In this document: in pieces, positions 18,157 through 28,703 of the stretch
Numbering within the stretch: position 1 is the stretch's first letter
How the letters are laid out: each line of letters begins with the position of its first letter
NCBI GenBank assembly: GCA_036365515.1
Contig: CM070874.1
Coordinates: forward strand, 111,835,235 to 111,899,234
Direction of reading: 5' to 3'
From: Torymus aiolomorphi
Lineage: Eukaryota; Arthropoda; Insecta; Hymenoptera; Torymidae
DNA: 64,000 nucleotides
Program-made: the position numbers and the translations under genes
The notes under the pieces: model-generated
What the model was told of the DNA's origin: nothing
Database searches by the model: none
The model's input: only the letters and a program-made list of their open reading frames with translations

Positions 18157-18286
18157 GCTAGTCTTTGCCGCAATCAAGCGGATCGAGCTCGTCTTCAACG
18201 AAAATCAATGGGGCGTGCTAGTCTTCGCGGCCAACGCTCAAATGGACTAGTCTTCGTGGCAATCTGAATCGTGATAGTTTTCGTAG
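18157..18286. repeat. Inverted copies of the 30-bp unit
   Basis: GTGCTAGTCTTTGCC (18157), GTGCTAGTCTTCGCGG (18213), GGACTAGTCTTCGTGG (18245) and GAATCGTGATAGTTTTCGT (about 18267-18285) are reverse-complement versions of the unit start. The locus can therefore fold back on the direct array at 17861-18120. Confidence 0.75.
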
Positions 18287-18289
18287 GGA

Positions 18290-20780
18290 GCGTCGATATA
18301 GATTCGTGCCGATTTGCGTTGAAGCAAACGCAGAGAAACGTTTATTAATTTTCGTACGCTTTGTTATAACTGTTAAGTTAATCTCTTCGAATCTCTGATA
18401 AATAAGTTACATAAGAAATACATATATAGACCATAAACGAATAATTGTATCGACGGAACTCAATGATTGTGACCTTAAGAGACAAGTGAGAAATCGTGAT
18501 CTTTGGTTATTTAAGTACTGCAATTACAATCGCTGTAATTAGATATTTATGAACTTAGGTTGTCATCTATATCGTTCATCGAATCTCTGGTTTTTATTAA
18601 AGTCTAATATATAATTGATGTCGTAGTTGTTATTCTAAACCTATGAATTAACGAGTTTAACTCTTGTAAGAAATTTTAAGCAATCGAAAATTCATTTTAT
18701 TTGCTAATCATAGTTGTTAATGCTGATAAAGTCCACTTTAAGTTGAAAATCTTTTCGATACCATATAGACCTATTGCTCTTTTAGATTTCTCGTATTTCC
18801 CAAATACGGAGAAGGCGGAGCGCGTAACCGATCAAACAGGTTTTGAAATCGTCTTTGGAGTTTGCGTGAGTTGTTTCGCGGATCAGCTGTTGCGCGTGCA
18901 CGCCTTTTACATACGCCAGAAAAGCGTCAGGAGATCAGTTGACGAAAGATTTCTGCAAGAACAAAATGCAGGCGTAAACAATAAGTTATAATGTACGTGA
19001 ACCGAAAAGAATGATTGTCTGATGTTTCTTGATCTCTCTCTCTCGATTCAATGAAGCTGCATGTCCCTGATATTTAAAATTAATTAATTGTTGAAGTCGC
19101 CGAGGCCAATGGCCTTCTCGAACAATATTATTGTTTGCTGACGCTTTATTCATAAAGCGACTTCTTAATCAGTTCTATAAATAGAACAATCGTTACATTG
19201 GTAATAGACGATAGTTAGAAAATGAGAAGTTTTTATACCGGAATGAAAATACTAATGAAACTGCCAAGTAAGAATATTTAAAATTTTTATTTCTTGTATT
19301 AATATAGCTACAAATGATAATTTTGATGCCTACATTCCACGACACGTTGAAGGGCTACGAAATTATATTTTTCTTATCGTTTCCTTATTGAACATCTTGC
19401 AATAAATTAAATTCTCTATCAATATAATAATAAATGTGAATAAATTTTCCTCTTAAAATAGCAGACTTATTACAATATTGCTTTTTATAGAAACGTTCGT
19501 CTTGTAAACATATTTTGTGAGTAAACAAGTAACACATCGCAAATCTTCATCGCCCCGAAAAACGTCAATTTTCCACAATACATATATATCTGTACAGTTT
19601 GGGAAATCTATTTTCATAAAAATAGATTTCCCAAACTGTACAGATAACGAATATAAAACAAATCTTCAAATTTCCATTGCATAATAAAATTTCCTTACTT
19701 CATTTTCCAAAAAATATCTCTTAAAGGAAATGACAATAACAAACAATCAATTATTCCATTCAATCAAAATACTATTTTGATTACAAGCGCAGGTCTGATA
19801 AGTTCATTATTCATTCGCGTTTGTCATCGGTTGTCCGTATACAAAGTATTTACTATGTACTCACACACTTATTGCCAAATACCAAACGAAATAAACTCTC
19901 GTGGCAATATTACATGTAAAAAAAAGATACACAAAGATGAATGATCAACAATCGTAAACAACACTTGAGGTTCGCAAGAGAATTGGCTAATTTTAAAATT
20001 AAATGTGCAGGATGATCTACATAAGGCTGGACATAACCAGATCAGAGTCTTATTTCTTTAAGTGGTTAATTGGTATAATGGATCAATTTTATATAGTTGC
20101 ATATAAACTTATAGTTCATTTATTTCTATCTAAAATTTTGATGTTGATATAAAAAGTAAGTTTTACGTGTTTTAGTGGTAAAAAGAACAGCTGCTAATTT
20201 CATTACCTAGTCGGCTTTCTGAAAGAAAAAGAGAGAGAATGAATTTAAGATTTAAAAACGTTTAATTTTCTTTCATATATTTTTAAAATTAGTATAAACA
20301 AGCTGATTCTTTGAAATCTCGTTTTTCTCTTTGAAATTACTGTAAAATATACATAAAATTTTCTCATCTACAGCAGTTAGCAAATTATGCGTATTAAAAA
20401 TATACACTTGTATTTCGGAGATATTTGAAAAACACTCAATCAAAATTTTTTTTTTCAGATTTTAAATCAACTATACAACTCTTAAATTAATCACGCATTC
20501 TAATAGAATGTGATCACAGTTCATATAATTTCTTATATAATGGACTAAAAAACTAAAGAAAACGTGATTTTGTTTGCTTTCTTCAGGAACAAAAGATGTT
20601 ATTTCTTTTCAAAGTTACGTAACCACAAAATAGTATCAAATAGAAGAATTCTAAAGCTATCAAAAGCTAGCAAAAACGTATTTCGGGTGTTGTAATAATA
20701 CATACAGAGGTAGAATCAGGTCCACACAAAATGTCTCAGAAATTTTTTTAAGTTTGAAGGACGCAGGAAGGTAAGATTTT
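18290..20780. other. AT-rich stretch with one perfect palindrome
   Basis: No gene recognised. The frame at 18701-18991 (96 codons) has no known relative that I can see. A perfect 28-bp inverted repeat lies at 19587-19646. Confidence 0.55.
19587..19646. repeat. Perfect 28-bp inverted repeat with 4-nt loop
   Basis: The arm TATCTGTACAGTTTGGGAAA... (19587-19614) pairs without mismatch to 19619-19646 around the loop CATA. It would extrude or fold as a long hairpin. Confidence 0.92.
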
Positions 20781-20789
20781 TGTGGATTT

Positions 20790-21646
20790 TACGTATATGA
20801 GCAAATCCCAGAAACTTTTTAAATTTTGGTAGATCCAAAATTTTAGAAACCAAAGCGCAAAATGTTCAGTTATCAATAGAGGAATAAAACAAATTCAAAT
20901 TAATGGTAGAGGAAGATTTTTTTTTCACGAAAAGTAACAAAAACAGCGAAAAAACGGTCATTTTGGTGATTTTTTTTTCCAATCGATCTAGAAAAAAAAG
21001 TAACTTACTATTGTTACGAGTGAGCTATCACAACTTTTAATAATAAAAAGTGACGGATCCTGGGATTTAACCAAAGCCGCCGACTCACGAGTCAGAAACA
21101 CTATCAACAAGCCACGGCCGCCACCGCTCGGCTTTCTGCTAATCGGCGTCATATTGTAATCAGACGCCTTGCTTATTTCGATGTCTCATATTCGTGTGTG
21201 TATCCACACGTAAAACTATCATTGCCAAATTTTTAGAGCTTTTTCTTTATATCAAAAGCTTTAATTTAAGTCCTGGTACATCAATATGCCATGAAAAATA
21301 GCCCAGATATAAGAGTTTTTATTATCTAAATCTTCAATGTAACTTTTTCTAAAAAGTAGAAAGTTCTAAAAATTCGGCAATGATAGTAAGTTACTTTTTT
21401 TCTAGATCGATTGGAAAAACAAATAAAAATCACCAAAATGACCATTTTTCGCTCTTTTTGTAATTTTTCGCAAAAAAGTTTTCTCTACCATTAAGTTGAA
21501 TTTTTTTTATTCCTCTTTTGAAAACTGAACTTTTTGAGCTTTTGTTCAGTCATATGCTTTGTAAAGAACTTGAATTATAGCATTTTAATTCTAAAATTTT
21601 GGTGCAACCAAAATTTTAAAAGTTTCTAGAATTTGCTCATATATAC
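20790..21646. mobile_element. Foldback element with ~225-260 bp arms and SINE-like spacer
   Basis: The left arm (20790-21013) and right arm (21379-21646) are diverged reverse complements. Shared landmarks include TATATGAGCAAAT, CAAAATTTTAGAA, a GGTCATTTTGGTGATTTTT-type segment and CCAATCGATCTAGAAAAA. The 365-bp spacer carries a tRNA-like sequence on the minus strand. No transposase is present. Confidence 0.75.
21045..21150 (-). mobile_element. tRNA-like SINE head (pol III A and B boxes)
   Basis: On the minus strand an A-box-like TGGCTTGTTGATAG (21114-21101), an anticodon-arm-like CTGACTCGTGAGTCGG and a B-box-like GGTTAAATCCC (21072-21062) occur in tRNA order and spacing, followed by a T run at about 21045. 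The anticodon loop is 6 nt and pairing is imperfect, so this looks like a SINE head, not a working tRNA. Confidence 0.6.
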
Positions 21647-21650
21647 AAAA

Positions 21651-23579
21651 TAAATATACAAATAAAGTATTTACGAGAAACAATTCTTCGCTTAAATAAA
21701 TAAAATAAAAAAATATTCCTTCGACACGTATTATATACATGTTACATAAGATCGTCGAAAACAATTTAATCGACAAACTTAATGATTCCCAAAATTTAAA
21801 TTTAATTTTATATAACATAATCATGCAAATTCCATTAAACATATATTAAACAATTTTCATGTGAATTCCTGCCACTTTTTGCGCTCCATGTATATGCGCT
21901 TGCGCGTGCGCGAGCATCACCTTTATGTATCACTCTGGCAATCTCCTTTTTTTGAGAAGGGATGGCTGATTAGCGAAATTTCATTTAGAATCTAAGTACA
22001 AGAGCAGAAGATAACAAACTGTCTAAAATTACATTGAAAGTTGCATCAAGATCTGCGACCGTAAAGGTGTCATTTTTTACGACCCTCATTATCTCCTCCT
22101 CCCCCTCCACTTCACATACACATGCCCTTTGTTATCTCTCGCACAACTTTATCGCGCGTACGCGGAAACACAAAAAATCCCCTTTGTTCGATTTCCGCGA
22201 ACAAAGAGTCTGACAAGACTCTTAAACTAAGCACATCAACGAGATTTATAATCGCAATAAAATTACGTCTGGAGGGATGACTGAAAGAGAAAACCAGTAG
22301 CGGCATCGGCAGCCGACACGCACGTGTTACGATTACCGCGAACGCGTTATATGCGCGTCTACACTTCGCCATTGACTGAGACCCTGATCTCCTTCGAGAA
22401 TTATTTTTTCCTCTTTTCTTTACATCGTAAAAATGTTTACGCCTCGCCACGCGCCTCGTGTGACTAATATTCGAGCGTGATGCGCACATTAGCAATCGGC
22501 AGTGTTAGATAAAACTCGAGGGTGCAGAGTACAATTATTACCGATATCGGCTATAATTAAAGCTGTCGCACGCGCCGCGCGTGATATGTGTGTTCACGCG
22601 CGCTCTGATGTGTCCTGGTCGCGAGATCGCGTGGGCAGATATCGCGGAACTGGCAAAAGTTGGAAAGAAACGGATCGCATTGTCTATAGGCGCTCGATAC
22701 GGCTTAATTTCTCGTTTATTGAGTCTCGAACGAAGCGAAATATTCCGGAATTCTCGTGGAGTATCGCGTTTTTGCGATTGAAACGCTTCATCATGGGAGG
22801 AAAAAGTTTGTTAATCTTGACATTGAGAAAAACTCCGACCTTATTCTGACTTTGTATTATGTGTATGACCTATCGAGTATCATCATTTGTTCTCTGTGGA
22901 ATAATATTACGCGATAATTTTTTTATGTAAAAGTTTGAATGATATATTTATATAACATGGAAGCTTTATTTTTCAAGTAATTAACCAAATCATTTGAAAC
23001 TATTAAATTACAATTATTTTATTCAAATGAGAAAGATCTGTATCGATATACAATTTTGACGACTTTTTTGGTAAACTAATTTTGAATCATTGACTGCTTA
23101 TAGTACTCTTTTACTGAAATTCTAGATTATAATCGCAGCAAAAGTAATTTTTGTAATTAATACGATCGGATTGTATTTCTTTAGTTCTTAGGAATCAAAT
23201 ATACTTTCTGATGAAACATTATGCTTACATTAATGCTCTTACCTTGCAAGAGATTATTATTGATGCATGCTAAAGTAGTGTTTTAATACATGTTATAATA
23301 ATTTAATGTATCTATTACCTCTAATAAATTATGCTTTGTATGTACAGTGATATGTAAATTATTAGTGAGCTATCGTCGTATCACCTCTTTGTTCAATTTA
23401 GAATAAATTAAATACAGTAATACATAATTATCTTGCGATATTTTACTGAAACAAAAACTGCAAAAATTGTAATAATTTATACAAGATACCCTGGTAGAAA
23501 ATTAACGATACTTTATAGTTAATGCGTTAATAAAACGGAAGGATTTTTAATAAAAATCAATATATAGCAACACAATGTA
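21651..23579. other. No recognised gene; GC-rich island at about 22070-22860
   Basis: The island has CpG-rich words and overlapping frames on both strands (22112-22495 minus, 22502-22849 plus) with no recognisable domain. It could be regulatory DNA. The rest is AT-rich. An isolated ACCCTGGTAGAAA motif at 23488 matches the end of the MITE at 24514. Confidence 0.5.
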
Positions 23580-24819
23580 TAGGGGAGAGTAGGGCTATGT
23601 TGTACATGGGGCGATTTTAAACAAACCGAATATCTTTTTTTTTAAATTGGTTTTTTCATCTGTCAGTAACGTAGACATACATTTTTTAATGCAATAGATA
23701 TTTGGTAAACCTTTTTGATTGGCTATGGCTATTTTAGAATTTTTAACGTCCACTTGTTGAATTTTCCGACCTTTTCTGTAAAATTTGTGGCTTGCAGAAA
23801 CAGCATACAAAATTACCAGAGACTCAACGGACTCACATTAACTTTTTCATCATCTTGAACACACAAAATCTGACAATTTGGCATGAAAATTAGATCGGTA
23901 AGTTTTACAAGGAATAGAATATCTACATTTAAAGATTTTTTTATCTCTGGGGTCAAGTTGTACAAAATAATAGGGGCGATCTTAAACATCCCGAAAAATG
24001 TCAATTTGAATTTTTCGCAGCATTTTAATGGTGCGCCGGTGCCGCCAACGGTCATCAAACGCTGTCAGTGACCTCAATGACTTGCGTCAAGCGATCAACG
24101 AGGTTATAGTACCATTTGTTGCTAGCATATGAAATCGATTTTCAATCGTTACGCGTTGTTAATACTTAATATCACGTCAATTTTTAAATTTATAATTTTG
24201 CTTGAAAATTTTTAATTCTGCTCAATTAAAGGTATAAATAAGTATAGTAAGTAATGAAAATAGGTTACAAAGCTTTGCTTTATTTTTATAAATGGATTTA
24301 AATGATTTTAAACGAGTGTCCAAGTTGACCCCGAGCCGTGAACAACTTGACCCCTACTGAGGGATGAAGTTGTACAAAACGTTTTTTTTAATGTCAAAGT
24401 AAAAATATTAATTAATGATATAATCATCCAAAAAAAAAATTATATAGTTTCTCGAATCCTTAAAGTTTACTCCTGTTCACTGAATAATTGTTTTTACATA
24501 AAATAGACGGAGTACCCTGGTAGAAATGCTAACCAACGGTTGGCGAAACGTTCGTCAATTTTTTAAATTAAAAACGTCGCACCATGATTATGTTGCTATT
24601 GTCGACGAAGAATAACTATTTATATATGTGGAAATATTATATTGTAGATACTTTAAAATATAGTGATAGTTATAAATAGTTTTAATTAAATTTCGATATT
24701 AATCTTAAGTAGAAATGCTTCCATTTGATTAACATGTTCACCAACAAAGTTGATCTATTTTTTACCAGAGTAAAAAAATTGTTAAAATGAATTGTACAAG
24801 ATCGCCCCACTCTCCCCTA
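23580..24819. mobile_element. Non-autonomous DNA-transposon-like element with TAGGGGAGAGT ends
   Basis: The left end TAGGGGAGAGTAGGGC (23580) and right end GCCCCACTCTCCCCTA (to 24819) are near-perfect terminal inverted repeats, extended by TTGTACA and GGGGCGAT motifs that recur inside the element. Two weak minus-strand frames share a FKIAP-containing segment, suggesting internal duplication, but no transposase is recognisable. Confidence 0.7.
24514..24771. mobile_element. Nested MITE with ACCCTGGTAGAAA ends
   Basis: ACCCTGGTAGAAA at 24514 pairs with TTTTTTACCAGAGT ending at 24771. It lies inside the 23580-24819 element, so it inserted later. Confidence 0.55.
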
Positions 24820-24933
24820 CCTATATGTATTACTAGTAGTTAAAATGTTAATGTTATCAAATGAAAATGTCAAAATTTACTTCAAATTGGTATATAATTA
24901 TTAAATAGAAGCAGAATATGGTTCTTAGCCATT

Positions 24934-25120
24934 AAGGTGATGCGATACCCACGCTATTACTCAAAATTGGGTTCCTGTTTTTCTCATTCAATTTTTAATT
25001 TTAAGGAAAAAACTCTTTGATAGGTTATAGTTCTTTATTAAACTTAAAACGTGTCAAAGAGTTTTTTCAAAAAGTTTAAAATTAAAGGAGAAAAACGGGA
25101 ACCCAGAATTGAGTAATAGT
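24934..25120. mobile_element. Palindromic MITE, copy 1
   Basis: The arms read AAGGTGATGCGATACCCAC...ATTACTCAA and, inverted, TTGAGTAAT at about 25110-25118. The interior holds CTTTGATA...TGTCAAAGAG and a conserved TTCTTTATTAAACTTAAAAC. A second copy lies at 54881-55053. The right terminus of this copy is missing. Confidence 0.85.
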
Positions 25121-26530
25121 CTGGATTTTATTCAAGCACGTCTTAAAAGTCACTTATCAAAACGTAAATGAACGTTTGCCTATCTCCTATCAATTATTAT
25201 TATTGTTAAAAGGAAGAGAAACCAAAGATTGGGCAGCTGTTGACAGCGTAATTGCGTCGGAGCCTTAATTAACGTTTCAGTCGATAAAAAACAGCTCTTG
25301 CCGCCCGCAACTGCGGTGCCATTCGTCTTCCGGATGTAACATCTTGACGCGTGAATAGAAAAATTTTATGAGAGTATAATTGACCGATAACACGGATAGC
25401 GTTTAGTGATGTTTATGTGCTTCGGCGGGCTTGAACTAGTTTCAGCCAATGGGAGCGAAGAAGCGCGCTATCTATCACTGAACTCAAAGTTCATCGTGAT
25501 TATTGTATAAAAGATAAACGGCAAAACGTGTCCATAGCTTTTAAATATTTATCTCTTAAAATTGACAAAAATTAGTCGGTTTCGCAACTCTGATTGTAAT
25601 ATTTTTCTATTTGTTTGCAACTTATTTCGTTCAGTTTGTGTACCCTAGTATTTTCATTTGTGCGCATAGATATGTTCATTCCATTGTTACTCGCTTATGT
25701 TACAATGAAAGAAAATTTTTTCTATATGTGATTTTACTTATTACTTGTAAGATTGAGAACATTACGAATTTTATACCACTCTAACCTCAAAATCACAACT
25801 TTGATATGATTTTTCGGCGCTCGTGGTATTAAATACCGTTCGAAACTAGTGCGTAAGTCGATTATTTAGGTGGTGTGACTTTTTCGCACTCGTTTCGCTC
25901 ATGCAAAAAATCACACCAGCTAAATAATCGACTTCCCCACCCGTGTCGAAATGTACTATTCCTTGCTTTAATTATTTAGAATATAACATTTATAATAAAA
26001 GTATTTATTATATTAGTATCTCTAAGGAAAGATGTAAATAGAAAAGAGATAAGAGTTAAGTAATCAAAAGCATTAAAAAGCATCTTTAAAATATACCGAG
26101 TACGTCATCAGTATTATGTGAACTGCAAAATGAAAACACAATATTTAAAATAAGTATTTACAATTGCAAAAAATCAAGTCATTAGAATCAAATCATTATT
26201 TTAATTCCAAAAATGTTGTCAATTTAATTCTTTAAAATAACTAGAGACTTAATTTTTGTTTATTTAAAAATAACCGATGAATGTGATGTTCCTTAATCAT
26301 ATGATAAGTATGAAAATATTGTTTAAATTCACACGATTTTCATTAGCTGATATCTATTTATCTAGTCATGTCTGTGAGATTAATCTATTTAAAATAAAAT
26401 TTAATTGCAAAATCTTTAGACCAACTTATTTAGGATTTTACTTTAAGATTTTTTTTTTAATTCAGAAATGTTTTAGGGGAGAAGCGGCATGATTGCCGCA
26501 CCTAACCTTTGTCCTTGATTATTTAAATGA
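25120..26530. other. AT-rich stretch with a GC patch and a hairpin
   Basis: A GC-richer patch at 25220-25480 could be regulatory. The hairpin at 25839-25952 is listed separately. No coding exon seen. Confidence 0.5.
25839..25952. repeat. Inverted repeat with GTGTGA...TCACAC stem
   Basis: The arms AAGTCGATTATTTAGGTGGT... (25855-25888) and the complement (25902-25934) pair around a 13-nt loop with CTCGTTTCGCT. The outer TTCGAAACTAGTGCG/CCCGTGTCGAA segments extend the stem imperfectly. Confidence 0.8.
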
Positions 26531-26640
26531 AAAAAAACCGCAGCCAATTCATTGGCCCGTGACTTCCTCAAACTTAATTTGCTTATTCCTTTAATGAATT
26601 TTTAATAACAAAATTTATAATTTTTGCAACAATTTATGAC
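26531..26640 (+). repeat. AAAACCGCNGCCAATTCATTGGC family, copy 1
   Basis: AAAAAAACCGCAGCCAATTC followed by ATTGGC starts a segment (CTTCCTCAAACTTAATTT...) shared with 62235-62297 (minus) and 63664-63730 (plus). The core GCCAAT-TC-ATTGGC is a hairpin. Confidence 0.65.
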
Positions 26641-26930
26641 ATAATTATAATTAAATTCATTTATGAAGATTAAAAATTATTAATTTTTATATTATGTATA
26701 AAATATGAATAAAATAGTAGGTATGATTTTTTTTTATATTATGTGTTAAAAATAAATAAAATAATTGGATTGTAATATTATCGTCAAAACCTTTTAAAAT
26801 TCCTAAATAACCTTTACTTCAATAGTAGTTTTCGTCAGTAGGGCGTAAAGTTGAACTTCACGCACCGAGTGTTGGATGATCACGAGGTCGTAAAGATTTC
26901 GCCCGCGTGGCGAACAATATTTTTTTTTTA

Positions 26931-27054
26931 TAGTATGAGTAAAGCACGTCGTCGCATCGTTTGAGTGTGTAAAGTTGAATTTTACGCATAGTATGTGTGA
27001 AATTCAACTTTACGCACTGAAAACGATGCGAATCGACGTACTTTACGTATACTA
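26931..27054. repeat. Long hairpin, ~60-bp arms, 1-nt centre
   Basis: The arms at 26931-26990 and 26992-27054 share GTAAAGTTGAATTT/AAATTCAACTTTAC and GCATCGTTT/AAACGATGC. Related GTAAAGTTGAACTTCACGCA lies just upstream at 26845. Confidence 0.85.
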
Positions 27055-27330
27055 TGCAAAAAATTATATTTTCTTTGTGCAATTTCACACCTACGGTGCT
27101 TGTCTCTAGTAATATGCCTGTCCGTATTTGTGTGCTCTTTCTGGAATTTCCGATGTAAGAAGAAAGTTCTAACCTTAAAAATAATAAATAGCTATTACAA
27201 AACAAAAGCAGGTATACAACACGCGCGCATCGGCGCATAGCGCATAGCGCATGTCATTTCCATTTTCTAGTATACATAAATGCATTCCCGAATAATTACG
27301 ATTTTAAAAGAGGGCTAAAATAGTTTTAAC

Positions 27331-28120
27331 CTCAAATATCTCTGAAATTCATAAACGAATTCTTTTATCCTAAGAACTTTTCTCACAAATAATATACAAA
27401 CTCTACATCTCCACCAAATTTCAAAGAAATTAAAACAATTTTAATGTAGTTATATTGTGCGACAACAAAGAAAGTCATTTTCAAAAAGACTAAAATTTTA
27501 AATATCAAACATCTCAAAAAATAACCATATAATCTGGATGAAATTTTACACAGGTATCGCATAAAAAATAGTCTATAAATTTCAAGCTGATACATGAAGT
27601 CCACATTGAGAAATTACGATTTTGAAAAAAACCGTAAAAGAATTTTAACCTTAAATATCTCTAAAAATCATGAGACAATTCTTTTACCTAAAGGACTTAC
27701 ACGATAATATATAGACTCTACATCTCCACAAAATTTCAACATGATTAAACCAATTTTTGTTTTCTCTAGTTATCATGCGACAAAGAAAATAACTTTATAA
27801 AATACGAAAAATTTCAAAATCAAATATTTCAAAAAGTAATCGTACGATCTTGATGAAAATTCGCACACATATTATCTATATCACATACAAAATTGACTAT
27901 AAATTTGGGGCTCATACATGGAGCAGTTCTCGGGAAATTACGATTTGAGAAAAAAGTTAAAAAAATTTTAACCTCAAATATTTCTGAAATTTCTGGACTA
28001 ATCATTTTACCCAAAGAACTCGACCAAGAGCTGTAAAAAATCTACCTCTACAAGGAATTTCAAAGCGATTAAGTCAATTTTACTCCCGTAATCGTTGGAC
28101 ATACAAAACTCATTTTTTTC
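27331..28120. repeat. ~317-bp tandem repeat, about 2.5 units
   Basis: CCTCAAATATCTCTGAAATT at about 27332 recurs, diverged, near 27649 and 27971. Each is followed by TCTACATCTCCAC-like and AATTTCAA-like segments. This makes a satellite-like direct repeat with a 315-320 bp period and no coding capacity. Confidence 0.8.
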
Positions 28121-28560
28121 ACATTTCAATTTTTCTCTCAAAAACTAGTTGACAAAATGAATTCAAATTTTTACAGATTGCATACTCCTTTTCTATTTAT
28201 ATTCTGCATTATCATGATTTTTCTCAAGAAAATTTACCGTTTAGTTTAGGAGTTTATAAGCTTTAAAAAAAAACACGTTTTTGTTAATAACAAAAGAACC
28301 GTGATAGCTAGAGAAATTTTTTTTTAGAAAATATAGGTATTTTAATTCTCTTTCGAATGCTATCCATTTGATTCAAATATCCCGATCTTATCATTAAAAA
28401 AAAGAAAAAATTAATTTTGAGAAAATCGAAAATTCGAAATAAAACAAAAACACATCGGCGAATCAAAAAACGAATTTTTGACCGGCTATCACACAAAAAA
28501 AAAACAAAAAAATGAGACCTGTCCGATCAAAATCGATCGAGGAGAAGCTGAGATCCAGGC

Positions 28561-28622
28561 GTACACACACACACACCCACACACACACACACACACACAC
28601 ACGTACACACACACACGCACAC

Positions 28623-28684
<62 letters not shown>

Positions 28685-28703
28685 ACATACACACACACAT
28701 CCA
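28561..28703. repeat. (CA)n microsatellite
   Basis: About 140 bp of CA with scattered CG, CC and TA interruptions. Thr-His and Cys-Val frames are artefacts. Confidence 0.95.

Noticed and set aside
21045..21150. Functional tRNA gene
   Set aside because: Six-base anticodon loop and poor acceptor pairing; kept only as a SINE-like head.
28561..28703. CRISPR-like array
   Set aside because: Simple dinucleotide repeat without spacers; other tandem arrays here also lack unique spacers.
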